A stretch of DNA of 64,000 nt from JAPPLB01 sp965218555 (GTDB taxonomy: Bacteria > Acidobacteriota > Terriglobia > Bryobacterales > UBA6623). The stretch is from NCBI GenBank assembly GCA_965218555.1, contig OZ244625.1, forward strand, positions 310,001-374,000. Reading direction: 5' to 3'. Below are positions 7,805 to 16,690 of this stretch, one piece after another (position 1 is the first letter of the stretch; every line of letters begins with the position of its first letter). The notes under the pieces were generated by a model. It was not told the origin of the DNA. It ran no database searches and saw only the letters and a list, made by a program, of their open reading frames with translations. A program made the translations under genes and the position numbers.

Positions 7805-9738
7805 GGCGCAGCGGAGAGCTGCCGCAGCGCGGCTTGCGCGGCGGCGCGCAGCCGGGCGTCCCCATTTTTAAACGCGATCTGAAAATGGCGGCGCGCACGA
7901 TCGGTATCGCCCCGGTAAGCCAGCAATGAAGCCAGGTTGATGTGCGCCGTCGCGTAAGTCGGGTCCATCATCACCGCCTTCTCGAGCTCTTCAATACCCT
8001 CATCGAAGCGCCCGAGGTCGCCGAGCGTAGCACCGATGCCCGCCCGGATCTTCGCCGACCGCGGTTCCGCCACGAGACCTATCCGATATTGCTCCAGCGC
8101 CTGCTCAGGCTTATCGGAGCGCGCGAAAGCGTCGCCCAGGTTCGTGTGGATCGTCGCCAGGCTCGCATCCCGGCTGTAGGCGCTTCCCGGCATGAGCGGG
8201 GAGCGCGACGTCGCTTCCGTCAGCGCGTCGGCTCCACCCCTCAGCGCCAGAGCCTGTCTGTATTTCTCGACGGCGCCGGCGTAGTCACCCATCTCGGCCA
8301 ACACGCCGCCCCAGTTATTGAAGACCTTCGACGAATCCGGCATCAATTCTGCCGCCTTGCGGTATTCGGTAACGGCCTCGGCGTGGCGCTTTTCCTTCCA
8401 CAGGGCGTTCCCCAGGTTGTAGTGGGCGTCTCCGACGTCAGGCACGGCGCCCGCGAGGGATTCCATCGCCGCGAGATCGCGGTCGGGGCTGTTGATCTCG
8501 AACGAAGCGAGAATCACAACGATGGCGGCCAGGTATCCGGCCTGAATCATTCCCTTGCGCGCCAACTGTACCTGTCGAACGGCTCGCTGCACCTGCGCTT
8601 TCGCCGCGGCCAGTTTGCTCTGTCCCGGCTCCGCGGCCAACCGAATGTCGAGGCCTTCGCGCGTCTCCGGCTCCCGTATCTTCCAGATAAAGCTGTCGTA
8701 GTAGTAGTGCAGTGCGTTCGAGGTAAAAATGAGGGCGATCAGGATGCGGCTTGCCAACTCTCCGCTGAGATAGGTCGGCAGCAGGTTGATGCTGCCATAC
8801 CCGAAGATCAGCGCCGTGTAGAGAATCGCGAGACTCCACCGTGGCCGGAAGAGGAACCGGGTAAACGCCCTGACCGGACCGCGGCGGTCCACCCGGTTGC
8901 GGTTGAAAACCCACACGATACCGTAGTACTGGATGCAGTGAAACGCCGACCAGACCGTGAACCCGACCAGGAAGTCCTCGATGCCGACGTAGAGATAATA
9001 CGTCGCGGCAAGAAAGATCCCCATGAGTGCGAGTTTCTTGAAACTGACCGGCTTGCCCCTGCGCCACAAGTTGGCGTGGTAGCCGACGTAGGCGAGCGAA
9101 ATCAATGCCGTCGCCGCCCACAGCGTCATCCGGATACCGTCGACCAGCTCCGGTGAGAACAACGGCAAACCGCTCTGGTACGCGCGGCTCAACATGTTGT
9201 GGCTGTAGTGCGGGCTCGTGGCGATCAGCGTGATGTACCACGAAATGGCGAAGCCCCAATCCAGTTTCGAGGTGAGCTTGGCGACCGCGCCCGCCTTCGA
9301 ATCGTAGATCCGCATGAAGCCGTAGTGCTGCATGAGGACGTGCCAGATGTCCCACGCCGCGACGAACAGCAGCAACCCGTGAAGGTCACGGCTGTTGAAC
9401 CACATCGCCGTCGCGAACAACATCGGCGGCGCCAGCAGGAAGCGCCATTTGAAGCGCTCGAACAATTCCCGGTCGCCATAGGAGCGCAGGAAGGTCGGGA
9501 AGTGATGGCCGAACGTGAAAAAGGCCAGCGAGAGAATGGCGATCTGCTCGGAGCTCATTACTCCGCGCAGGGGCAGAAACGCAGCGATCACCACCAACGG
9601 CGCGCCGATGAAGAGGAAGCTATCCCAGAAGGGAGAAATGATCCAACCGCCCGCCGCCTTCGCGGGCTCGCTGGCAGCAGCCGGAGCGGGCCGCGCACCC
9701 TCTGTTCGGACGGGCTTTTTCGACTTCTTGCGAGCCAT
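7801..9738 (-). CDS. Polytopic membrane protein with C-terminal TPR repeats (copy A)
   Basis: About 645 residues from the ATG at 9738. That start gives MARKKSKK, matching MARRGIKK of the paralogue at 27728-29425; longer in-frame extensions are not conserved. The N-terminal half has about 8-10 hydrophobic helices and conserved aromatic/His motifs shared with the paralogue: GWIISPFWDS, FGHHFP, the YGDRELF loop, WDIWHVLMQHYGFMR, and HCIQYYGIVW. A further helix near residue 410 leads into about five TPR units. The family is uncharacterised; clustered His residues in helices hint at metal or heme binding, or an enzymatic membrane core (inference). It heads a coupled unit with the SGNH-like and TPR genes. 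Confidence 0.8.
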   Translation of the reverse strand: MARKKSKKPVRTEGARPAPAAASEPAKAAGGWIISPFWDSFLFIGAPLVVIAAFLPLRGVMSSEQIAILSLAFFTFGHHFPTFLRSYGDRELFERFKWRFLLAPPMLFATAMWFNSRDLHGLLLFVAAWDIWHVLMQHYGFMRIYDSKAGAVAKLTSKLDWGFAISWYITLIATSPHYSHNMLSRAYQSGLPLFSPELVDGIRMTLWAATALISLAYVGYHANLWRRGKPVSFKKLALMGIFLAATYYLYVGIEDFLVGFTVWSAFHCIQYYGIVWVFNRNRVDRRGPVRAFTRFLFRPRWSLAILYTALIFGYGSINLLPTYLSGELASRILIALIFTSNALHYYYDSFIWKIREPETREGLDIRLAAEPGQSKLAAAKAQVQRAVRQVQLARKGMIQAGYLAAIVVILASFEINSPDRDLAAMESLAGAVPDVGDAHYNLGNALWKEKRHAEAVTEYRKAAELMPDSSKVFNNWGGVLAEMGDYAGAVEKYRQALALRGGADALTEATSRSPLMPGSAYSRDASLATIHTNLGDAFARSDKPEQALEQYRIGLVAEPRSAKIRAGIGATLGDLGRFDEGIEELEKAVMMDPTYATAHINLASLLAYRGDTDRARRHFQIAFKNGDARLRAAAQAALRQLSAAP

Positions 9739-9784
9739 CCGAGATACCCCCGACCCACGCCCAGCGGCGCCGACCGAGCATCTC

Positions 9785-9790
9785 ATTGTA
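9785..9790 (-). promoter_or_regulatory. Possible -10 box TACAAT before the TPR membrane gene
   Basis: Minus-strand GATACAATG lies about 47 bases before the chosen start at 9738. It resembles the other TACAAT boxes found close to start codons in this window. No convincing -35 box is visible. Confidence 0.3.
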
Positions 9791-9990
9791 TCCCTGCGAG
9801 CGGGACCTTCGTTTCGCGAACAACACGGCACAGCGGGTCAAGCATGCCGGGCCTGCAGACCCGAGACCTGACGGCTAACAGTCATCGTCCCTGCTCTGAC
9901 TGCGGCGCCTCAACAGGTTGTCCCTGTCAGAGCGATTCGACGGATGGGCGTCTCATCCTGGGAGCGCGTACGAAGGAAAAATCCTGCCCG

Positions 9991-10055
9991 CTCACGGCTT
10001 TTTCGAATCACCGTTTTTCACGAAACACGAATCACGGCCTGTTCGAATCACGGCT
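9991..10055 (-). repeat. 7-bp tandem tract at the 3' end of amidohydrolase 1
   Basis: Read on the minus strand just after the amidohydrolase stop, the tract is AAAAAGCCGTGATTCG, then further units including CGTGATTCGTGTTTCGTG and CGGTGATTCG. The unit is 7 bases (CGTGATT or CGTGTTT), partly broken by A-rich spacers. It is one of about a dozen such tracts in the first half of the window. Confidence 0.75.
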
Positions 10056-10060
10056 TTTTA

Positions 10061-11305
10061 TCACCGGAAGTTCGTATACGGCCCGGCCTGCGTGAACTCC
10101 GTCGCCGCCAGCCCCTCCGTATCCCAGACAATCTCGCCCTTGCGGACCGTCAGGACACAGAAAAGTTTCTTGCTGCCGATCATCTTGGCGCGCCCCGAGT
10201 CGAGAAAACCGAACTCGCCTTCACGGAGACGGAACACCGCGATATCAGCCTCGGCGCCCTCGCTGAGCGTCCCCAGTTCCGTACGGCGAATCGCCTTGGC
10301 CGGAGCGACGGTCGTGCGCTCGACAATCTGCTCCAGGGTCAACCCCATGTTGAGAAACTTCGACATGGTCGTCGCCATGTTGGCGCGCGGCAGCATGATG
10401 CTCCGCTTGTGGATGTCGGTCGAGATCGTGTCGGGCAGGAAACCTTGCTTGAGCGCCGGAACCGCCTTGCGGAAGTAGAAGCTGCCGTTGCCGTGACCGA
10501 CGTCGAAGAGGATGCCCTTCCTGCGCGCCTCCCACATGTAGGACTTGACCTTCTTGTTCTCGTCAAGCCAATCGAAGCGCCGGCTGTAGACGTGCGTGTG
10601 CATGTCGCCGGGACGCATATGCTCGAGCAATAGCTCGCGGTAGCCGCGGCCGGGCTTCGGACGGAAGTCGACCATCAGCACCGTGTTGCTTTTCTCGGCC
10701 GCTTCGCGGGCGCGATCGATCGCAATCCAATTCTCCGGTTCGTAGTGCGCGGTCTTGATGCCGACGATGATCTCCGGGTACTTCTTCACCATGCGGACCG
10801 TAGCCTCGACGTCCATCTGCTCGGGATCGTCCTCGACTTCGGGCCCGTACATACCGGCGCCGACGATATTGAGCAGCGCTAATATACGCGTCTGCTCCTT
10901 GTCGATCGTTTCCGCCTTGAACTTCTCGAAACCCTTGTGACCCGAACTGCCTGCGTCCACGGCGGTCGTCACGCCGTTCGTCAGCGCGTGATGGTCGGGC
11001 TGCAGATTCAAGTAAGCCCCGTAGGCGTCGAAGTGGGTGTGCAGGTCGATCAGGCCCGGAGTGACGTAATACTCGCCGAGGTCGATCACCTTCTTTGCAT
11101 GGGACGCCGGCAGGTCCTTGCCCACCCTGTGGATCTTCTCGCCGTTGATCGCGATATCAAATCGGCCGTTCCGCTCGTTGTGCGGATCGATCACATGCCC
11201 GTTCTTGAGCAGGATGTCGATGATTTCCTGAGCTGCAAGTGGCGCGCCGGCCGTCCAGACGGCAAGTCCTATCACGGTGACGGCATATCGAACGAATCTG
11301 GTCAT
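10061..11305 (-). CDS. Secreted amidohydrolase/deacetylase-family metallohydrolase 1
   Basis: 414 residues from the ATG at 11305, with a signal peptide (about residues 1-26, ending before QEIIDILL). It has the amidohydrolase-superfamily TIM barrel: the HTHF metal motif in PGLIDLHTHFD, the lysine of IVGIKTAHY as the likely carboxylated bridge, HTHVY and STDIHK as further ligands. The C-terminal beta-sandwich strands read GEGADIAVF-like (EGAEADIAVFRL). The family includes cyclic-amide and N-acyl hydrolases, often encoded beside SelA-like PLP enzymes in amino-sugar-acid clusters. It is the last of five minus-strand genes and a paralogue of the next upstream gene. Confidence 0.87.
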   Translation of the reverse strand: MTRFVRYAVTVIGLAVWTAGAPLAAQEIIDILLKNGHVIDPHNERNGRFDIAINGEKIHRVGKDLPASHAKKVIDLGEYYVTPGLIDLHTHFDAYGAYLNLQPDHHALTNGVTTAVDAGSSGHKGFEKFKAETIDKEQTRILALLNIVGAGMYGPEVEDDPEQMDVEATVRMVKKYPEIIVGIKTAHYEPENWIAIDRAREAAEKSNTVLMVDFRPKPGRGYRELLLEHMRPGDMHTHVYSRRFDWLDENKKVKSYMWEARRKGILFDVGHGNGSFYFRKAVPALKQGFLPDTISTDIHKRSIMLPRANMATTMSKFLNMGLTLEQIVERTTVAPAKAIRRTELGTLSEGAEADIAVFRLREGEFGFLDSGRAKMIGSKKLFCVLTVRKGEIVWDTEGLAATEFTQAGPYTNFR

Positions 11306-11310
11306 GGCGT

Positions 11311-11380
11311 TTTTTTCACAAATCACGAATCAGGCTTTTCACGAATCACCGTTTTTCACGAATCACGAATCACGGCTTTT
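11311..11380 (-). repeat. 7-bp tandem tract between the two amidohydrolase genes
   Basis: Read on the minus strand, the tract follows the stop of amidohydrolase 2 by about 13 bases: AAAAGCCGTGATTCGTGATTCG, then GTGAAAAACGGTGATTCGTG and CTGATTCGTGATTTGTG. These are 7-bp units with A-rich spacers. It lies in the sense direction of the upstream gene, like the tract after amidohydrolase 1. Confidence 0.75.
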
Positions 11381-11393
11381 CTACATCCGGCCA

Positions 11394-12650
11394 TCAGGGA
11401 ATTTTGTCGTACTCGCCGGCTTCGGTCCATAGAGGGAAAGCGAGTCCGTCTTCGTCAAAAACGATCTCACCCTCGCGGACGGTCATCACGGCCCGCACGC
11501 GCCGCGAGCCCATCTTCTTCTTGCCCCAGGCATCTTTGAAGGCAAAGGTCCCTTGTTCCATCTTGAGAACGGCGATGTCGGCGATCTTACCTTCCCCGAG
11601 AGTACCGATCTGGGGAAACTTCTTGATCGACTCCGCCGGCGTTACCGTCGAGCGCCGAACCGCTTCTGCGAACGGCATCCCGAGCAGCATCATCTTCGAA
11701 ATACAGTTAGGCATGTCGGGCGCGCCCGTGCGAACGCTCTTTTGATGGAGGTCCGTGCTGATCGTGTCCGGCGGAAAACCGTCTGCCATGGCCTTCGACG
11801 CGACCGGCCAGAGGAAGCTCCCCGCGCCGTGCCCCATGTCGAACAGCACGCCGCGCCGCCGCGCTTCCCACATGTAGGGCTGTACTTTGCCTCCGAAGCG
11901 GCTGACGACCTCCACCTGCCGATCGTTGTAGAAGTGGGTGTGCATGTCGCCGGGCCGGAATTTGTCGAGGACTTTCTCGCGTGTCGTGCGGCCCGTGTTG
12001 CTGAGAATGCCGCTGTCGACGATGATCGGCCGGTCCGTCAGGCGGCCCGCCTCGATCGAGCGGTCAATCGCAATCCAGTCGGGATTGCCGTAGTGCGCGG
12101 TCTTGATGCCGACGATGAGATCGGGATGCTCGAGGATCTTCTCGGCCGTTTTCTTCGGATCCATGTCCGAGATATCGTGCTCCGCCTCATGGCCCGCGAT
12201 GCCCTTGCCGACGATGTTGATGAACGCAAGAACGCGCGCCTTCGACTGGTCGATGATCTTCGTCTTGAAATCGTCGAAATTGCGCCAGCCCGCATCGCCG
12301 CAGGCGACCAGCGTCGTCGTCCCCGTGGTCAGCCAGACATTATCGGGGTACAACGGACCCGAGTTGCAAAGATACGGATGCGCGTGCAGATCGACAAGGC
12401 CCGGCATCACGTAGAGTCCCGACACATCGACGACCTTGCCCGCCGAGGCGTCAATCGACTCCGCGACACGGGCGATCGTGTTGCCCTTGACGGCGACATC
12501 CATCCGGCCGTCGATCTCGTTCGCCGTATCGATGACGTGTCCGCCTTTCAGCAGCAGGTCGTAAGCCGGCTGCGCGGATATCGGCGGCTCCAACGCGACG
12601 GCGAGAACCACCGCCGCCAGCGGCGTTGCACGAACGATGCGTGTTCTCAC
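11394..12650 (-). CDS. Secreted amidohydrolase/deacetylase-family metallohydrolase 2
   Basis: 418 residues with a signal peptide (cleavage probably after ISA near residue 27). Same family as the adjacent gene: HAHPY in PGLVDLHAHPY, LIVGIKTAHY with the bridging lysine, DMHTHFY, STDLHQ, and a C-terminal KIADIAVLKM strand. The two genes are clearly paralogous, but local blocks differ (LCNSGPLYPDN here), so their substrates probably differ. It starts 17 bases after the stop of SelA-like gene 1. The amidohydrolase/SelA-like pairing is a known arrangement in D-glucosaminate-type utilisation operons (established for DgaE-type clusters); assignment to that pathway here is inference. Confidence 0.87.
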   Translation of the reverse strand: MRTRIVRATPLAAVVLAVALEPPISAQPAYDLLLKGGHVIDTANEIDGRMDVAVKGNTIARVAESIDASAGKVVDVSGLYVMPGLVDLHAHPYLCNSGPLYPDNVWLTTGTTTLVACGDAGWRNFDDFKTKIIDQSKARVLAFINIVGKGIAGHEAEHDISDMDPKKTAEKILEHPDLIVGIKTAHYGNPDWIAIDRSIEAGRLTDRPIIVDSGILSNTGRTTREKVLDKFRPGDMHTHFYNDRQVEVVSRFGGKVQPYMWEARRRGVLFDMGHGAGSFLWPVASKAMADGFPPDTISTDLHQKSVRTGAPDMPNCISKMMLLGMPFAEAVRRSTVTPAESIKKFPQIGTLGEGKIADIAVLKMEQGTFAFKDAWGKKKMGSRRVRAVMTVREGEIVFDEDGLAFPLWTEAGEYDKIP

Positions 12651-12666
12651 GGCAGTCCCTCCGCGT

Positions 12667-13896
12667 TCAAGCTCGCGATGCTTTTCCCTTGATGATTTCC
12701 GTGATGCGATCCGCGATGATCACTTCCTCGCCCGGCTCGAGCAGATAAGGGAACAGCCCCAGGCCCTTCCACGGAGGATTGAACCGCCGCATGTCGGAGG
12801 CTTCGATGGATGGGTTCCCTTCTCGCAACATCTGAATCATGCCCTTGAGCGACAGGCCGAGCTTCATTTCATCCCACTGCACCGAAAGCCGCGGCGAGTG
12901 GCTGTAGTCGTTGTTGGGAATGAATTCCGTGTAGACGGTGGGCACGCCCTGAAGCCGCGCGGCGATACGATGCAACCGGGCGTACCACTCGCGCCGCTCG
13001 GCGGCGTGATCCTTGCTCAGGTAGAGCTCGAGAGCTGCAAGCAGGCCGACGATCTCTTCCTTGCCGACTTTCGCGATCCGCGCAAGATAGTTGTGCGGTG
13101 CGGCGTTGGCGTAGGCCTTGTCGATCCACTCCTTCTTGCCCATCAGGATGCCGCTGCACTGCGGCCCGCGCATGTTCTTTCCGCCGCTGAACGCCACCAT
13201 ATCCACGCCCATCTTGACGAACTTGCTCAAGTTCTCGACCGGCGGAATCTCCGCGGCCGCGTCAAGGATGACCGGCAGATCGTGCCTGTGGGCGATCTCG
13301 GTATATTCGTCCAACTTCACTTTATGGCCGAGTGTGTGGTGACTCCGCACGAAGGCAAAGGCCGCCGTCCTCTCGTTGACGGCCTTGGCAATGTCCTCGG
13401 CCGTTTCCACGTCGACGAGCTTCGCCCCGACCATGCGAAAGGCGTGGTCATAGGACGTGTGGTGGATCTTCTGGATGATGACCTCGTCCTTCATCCCCGT
13501 CAGGTCGGGAAGCTGCTTCATCTTCTCGCGGTCATCGCCCGCCGTGACGGCGCAGGCGGAAAGGCAAAGTCCGCACGAGGCTCCGGCGGTGACAAAAGCA
13601 GCCTCAGCGCCAAGCAGTTCGGCAATGCGCGCGCCCACTTTCTCCTGCAGCTCGTGGATGCGCACGAAGTTCCGTGAAGCCTGATCCATCGCCTCCTGGA
13701 CTTCCGGCGGCATCCGCGTGCCGCTGAGCGTCGTGAGGGTGCCGACGGCGTTGATGAAGGTGCGCACGCCGAGGCGATCGTAGATGCTCGCCGTCTCGAA
13801 AACACGCGGGGCACTCGCGGCCGCTGCGCTGGCGGCTGCTGCGGGCAGGGCAACGCCGGCTTGTACGAAGTTGCGGCGTGAGAAGTGCTCACTCAT
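12667..13896 (-). CDS. SelA-like PLP-dependent enzyme 1 with Tat-like leader
   Basis: 409 residues of the SelA/DgaE-type PLP fold-I group, which includes D-glucosaminate-6-phosphate ammonia-lyases. The PLP lysine lies in VAFSGGKNMRGPQ, near residue 240, and the upstream Asp is in LPVILDAAAE. Unusually for a PLP enzyme, it begins MSEHFSRRNFVQAG followed by an Ala-rich hydrophobic stretch to about residue 28, a good Tat-type leader. Length after the leader matches the family. It is followed 17 bases later by amidohydrolase 2 and preceded by a paralogue. If the leader is used, the folded holoenzyme would be periplasmic. Confidence 0.83.
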   Translation of the reverse strand: MSEHFSRRNFVQAGVALPAAAASAAAASAPRVFETASIYDRLGVRTFINAVGTLTTLSGTRMPPEVQEAMDQASRNFVRIHELQEKVGARIAELLGAEAAFVTAGASCGLCLSACAVTAGDDREKMKQLPDLTGMKDEVIIQKIHHTSYDHAFRMVGAKLVDVETAEDIAKAVNERTAAFAFVRSHHTLGHKVKLDEYTEIAHRHDLPVILDAAAEIPPVENLSKFVKMGVDMVAFSGGKNMRGPQCSGILMGKKEWIDKAYANAAPHNYLARIAKVGKEEIVGLLAALELYLSKDHAAERREWYARLHRIAARLQGVPTVYTEFIPNNDYSHSPRLSVQWDEMKLGLSLKGMIQMLREGNPSIEASDMRRFNPPWKGLGLFPYLLEPGEEVIIADRITEIIKGKASRA

Positions 13897-13977
13897 ATTG
13901 TTTGTTCCTCGTAGAGATCGGGTGATGATGGCCGCCGGTTTCTAAAAAGAACATCACGGCGTCGGACCAACACTATT

Positions 13978-14036
13978 AGGCCTGCATGTCTCGCCATGTG
14001 GCGAGGCGAAGTGCGTGAGAGAGCCGTCAGGACGAG
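13978..14036. repeat. Dispersed palindromic repeat (GCCTGCATNTCTC family)
   Basis: Begins GGCCTGCATGTCTCGCC and contains a short perfect-looking stem GCCTCGCC/GGCGAGAC around ATGT. Related copies start near 31383 and 41549, and on the opposite strand near 43478-43522. The second half (GGCGAGGCGAAGTGCGTGA, then GCCGTCAGGACGAG) recurs at 25267-25306. It lies in the 265-base gap between the two SelA-like genes, where no gene is seen. Confidence 0.6.
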
Positions 14037-14161
14037 GCGCGAGGCGCTCGGCGCGCGCAGGTGTACTTGACAGTACATCGAGCACGGCAAGCAAGCGCAA
14101 CGAAGTCATGGCGGTCCTATCGCGTGCTTCCCCCATCAGGTGGTGAGTCATGCAGGTCAGA

Positions 14162-15391
14162 CTAGGCTTTCTTCGCGGCATCCAGCAGAATCTCGCGCAT
14201 CCGCAGGCCGACGATGCGTTCTTCGCCGGGGAACAGGTTGTAGGAGGCAAGCTCCAATCCCCTGTCCGTGTTGTTGACCTCGATACGCGGCTCGCCGTCC
14301 TGCAACGCCTTGTGACATTCCGCGTAGCTGAGACCCAGCTTCCTCTGATCCCACTTCACGCGCAGATACGGGATCGGATGCCCGCCCGGCCCGGGTACGT
14401 ATACCTCGGTGTCAATGGACGGCACGTCGCCCACGATCTTCGCGATGCGCTCCATGAAGCCGCGCCACTGCTTCTGGTCGTATTCATGATCGCGCTTGTG
14501 GTAGATCTCAACGGCCTTCAGCAGCCCCATGATCTCTTCCTTGCCGACTTTCATGCCTCGGCCGATCGTGTCGCTGTGCGGGTTGTTGTTCCTGTGCGCC
14601 CACTCGATCAGGTCCTTGCGGCCGATCAACAGGCCCGACGCCTGCGGCCCGCGCAGGCCCTTGCCGCCGCTGAAACAGACGAGATCGAAACCTTCGCCGA
14701 CGATCGCCGACAGGTTCGTCGCCGGCGGCAACTCGGCCGCGGCGTCATTGAACACGGGAATGTTGTGCCGCTTGCCGGCGGCGATGAAGTGGTTGCGGTT
14801 GATCTTGCCGCGATGCTCGAAGATGTGAACGAAGAAAAGCATCGCCGTTTGTTCGTTGATCGCCTTCTCCAGTTCCTCCGGGGTCTCCACCTCGATGATC
14901 TTTACGCCCACGGCGCGCGCCGCATGATCGAAGCCCATGCGATGACTCTTGGGCATGATGACTTCGTTCTTCATCCCCGTGGTATCCGGGATTCTGTGCA
15001 CTTTTCCGGGATCTCCCATCGTCACGCAGGCAGCCGTCGCCAGCGTGATCGAGCTCGCCGCGCCGCAACTCACCAGCGCGGCTTCGACGCCCAGCATCTT
15101 CGCAATGCGCTCGCCGACAGCGCGTTGCAGCTCGATCAGAGGGACAAAGTAACGCGAAGCCTCCGCCATCGCCTCGCGGACTTCGAGGGGGATGACGGAA
15201 CCCGTGAGCGTCGTGTACGTGCCGGCGGCGTTGATCAGCGGACGCACGCCCAGGGCGCGGTAACTCTCCCCATGCCGCTCGGCCAGGTACGCTCCGTAGA
15301 GGTTGCCGGGGCGTAACGAGCCCACCGTGGATGTAAGTCCCGCAGCCAGCAGAAACTTGCGGCGTTCCCAGGAACTGCGAAAGCGCTTCAT
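14162..15391 (-). CDS. SelA-like PLP-dependent enzyme 2 with Tat-like leader
   Basis: 409 residues from the ATG at 15391 (MKRFRSSWERRKFLLAAGL), giving a Tat-like leader; an upstream in-frame methionine adds an unsupported extension. The SelA/DgaE-type fold is recognisable from FNDAAAELPP (PLP-binding Asp) and LVCFSGGKGLRGPQ (PLP Lys). It is a diverged paralogue of the downstream gene: both keep YTTLTGS/LTTLSGT-like N-termini and KVGKEEI(M/V)GLL. A TACAAT box lies about 60 bases upstream (15451-15456). This and the M20 gene upstream probably open the amidohydrolase cluster. Confidence 0.83.
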   Translation of the reverse strand: MKRFRSSWERRKFLLAAGLTSTVGSLRPGNLYGAYLAERHGESYRALGVRPLINAAGTYTTLTGSVIPLEVREAMAEASRYFVPLIELQRAVGERIAKMLGVEAALVSCGAASSITLATAACVTMGDPGKVHRIPDTTGMKNEVIMPKSHRMGFDHAARAVGVKIIEVETPEELEKAINEQTAMLFFVHIFEHRGKINRNHFIAAGKRHNIPVFNDAAAELPPATNLSAIVGEGFDLVCFSGGKGLRGPQASGLLIGRKDLIEWAHRNNNPHSDTIGRGMKVGKEEIMGLLKAVEIYHKRDHEYDQKQWRGFMERIAKIVGDVPSIDTEVYVPGPGGHPIPYLRVKWDQRKLGLSYAECHKALQDGEPRIEVNNTDRGLELASYNLFPGEERIVGLRMREILLDAAKKA

Positions 15392-15450
15392 ATTTTCGAT
15401 GCCTCGTCGAAGGGTCGGGAAAAGACACCGGTCCACTTGGTGCCGCCGGT

Positions 15451-15456
15451 ATTGTA
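15451..15456 (-). promoter_or_regulatory. Possible -10 box TACAAT before SelA-like gene 2
   Basis: Minus-strand GTTACAATACC about 60 bases before the ATG at 15391, in the 117-base gap after the M20 gene. No clear -35 box. It could give the PLP/amidohydrolase genes their own promoter. Confidence 0.3.
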
Positions 15457-15508
15457 ACACCGCATCGCGCGCGGTCCCTCTGGGAGGGTAGGCATCTTGC
15501 CCGCATCA

Positions 15509-16690
15509 TCACGCCCCGAGACCGCAATAATTCATGGCGGCGAGGGCGTAGACCTGCGCGCAGTGCGTCAACTGGGTAACGGAGACTTGCTCGTGATCGG
15601 AGTGGGCCGTCTGATGCGCGGGACCGTAGTAGACCGTCTTCACGCCGCCGTCGTTGTCGTAGAGATTCGCATCGCCGACCAGGCCCATGCCGACGATGTC
15701 CGGGGTCTTTCCGGACGCCGTTTCGGCCGAGCGGCGCACCGCTTCCACCAGGGGATGATCGGCCGGCGTCTCGAAGGGCTCGCGCTCGCCCTCGATCGAG
15801 TAACTCCAATGCAGGCCCGATTGCTCGGCGTAGCGGTCGCAAATCTCCTGAAACTCCGCGCGAATGTCCGCCAGCGTGATTCCCGGCGTCCAGCGCCGCA
15901 TGCCGGTGATTCGGAACGACGCCGGCAGCCGGTTCATGTAATCCCCCCCGTGGACCATCCCGACGTTATAGAGCTGCCGTCCGCAAAGCGGATGGGCCGG
16001 CTGTTTCTTGAACTCCTCTTCCCGCTCCTGTAGCTCTGTCAGCAGCTTCCCCACCCAATACGCCGGGTTCGTCCGGTAGGGGATCTTGATCGTGTGGATC
16101 GGTCCGCGGTCGTCCTTGATCTCGAAGTTGAAGATCGTCGAACCCAGGCTCGCCGACCAGATCGCGCAAGGCCCTTCGACGATGATGATCGCGTCGGCGG
16201 GAATCCTGCGCGAACGCAGATGTTCGATCAGACGCTTCGGGCCTTCCTTCTTGCCCTCGGGCGCTTCGTGTCCGATGACCCCCGTGAGCCACACGTCGCC
16301 CGCCAGCCGGACACCCGCTCTCTTCAGAGCCGAGGCCGCATGGACCATCGCGACCAGGCCGCCCTTCATGTCTTCGGTGCCGCGGCCGATGATCCAGTCG
16401 CCGTCGCGGCCCGGCGGCGTGCTCTTGCCGATCGGAATGGTATCGGTGTGTCCGTTGAAGGCCAGCACCGGTCCGCCGCCCGATCCGGCAATGCGGGTGT
16501 AGACATTCGGACGCTCCGGTTCGACCTCATCCATCTCGACTTCGAAGCCTTCCCGCTCGAGAAGATCGGCCAGGAAGTCGCTCCCCGGCCCTTCCGTGCG
16601 GGTCTCGCTCTTGACTTCGACAAACGCAAGCGTGTCCCGGGCAATCGCTTCCGGGTCAATGTGGGAAAGAACGTCGTTGGAATTCATCAT
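15509..16690 (-). CDS. M20-family metallohydrolase (ArgE/DapE-like deacylase)
   Basis: 393 residues from the ATG at 16690 (MMNSNDV); the next codon is also ATG. M20 zinc-hydrolase landmarks are FNGHTDTIP (metal His and Asp), RGTEDMKGG (bridging Asp), GHEAPEG at the general-base/metal Glu position (usually EE), and a C-terminal HQTAHSDHEQ with the last metal His. The family removes acyl groups from N-acyl amino acids or cleaves small peptides; no leader is seen, so it is cytoplasmic. It lies upstream of two SelA-like and two amidohydrolase genes, all minus strand, which would fit N-acyl amino-acid or amino-sugar-acid catabolism (inference). Confidence 0.85.
   Translation of the reverse strand: MMNSNDVLSHIDPEAIARDTLAFVEVKSETRTEGPGSDFLADLLEREGFEVEMDEVEPERPNVYTRIAGSGGGPVLAFNGHTDTIPIGKSTPPGRDGDWIIGRGTEDMKGGLVAMVHAASALKRAGVRLAGDVWLTGVIGHEAPEGKKEGPKRLIEHLRSRRIPADAIIIVEGPCAIWSASLGSTIFNFEIKDDRGPIHTIKIPYRTNPAYWVGKLLTELQEREEEFKKQPAHPLCGRQLYNVGMVHGGDYMNRLPASFRITGMRRWTPGITLADIRAEFQEICDRYAEQSGLHWSYSIEGEREPFETPADHPLVEAVRRSAETASGKTPDIVGMGLVGDANLYDNDGGVKTVYYGPAHQTAHSDHEQVSVTQLTHCAQVYALAAMNYCGLGA

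Larger units (their letters stand above)
9739..10060. other. Intergenic stretch with two repeat types, no gene
   Basis: No supported coding region. The stretch holds a TACAAT-like box on the minus strand (9785-9790) for the TPR membrane gene. A copy of the dispersed repeat beginning GGCGCCTCAACAGGTTGT lies at about 9903-9950. A 7-bp-unit CACGAAT tract at 9991-10055 directly abuts the stop codon of the amidohydrolase at 10061. Confidence 0.7.

Noticed and set aside
9991..10055. CRISPR-like array
   Set aside because: Units are only 7 bases with A-rich or no spacers, and no cas genes are present.
15478..15510. Repeat GGGAGNGTNGGCAACCTGCCCGCATCAT shared with 18793-18825
   Set aside because: The similarity is real but short, with only two copies, so I do not treat it as a separate family.
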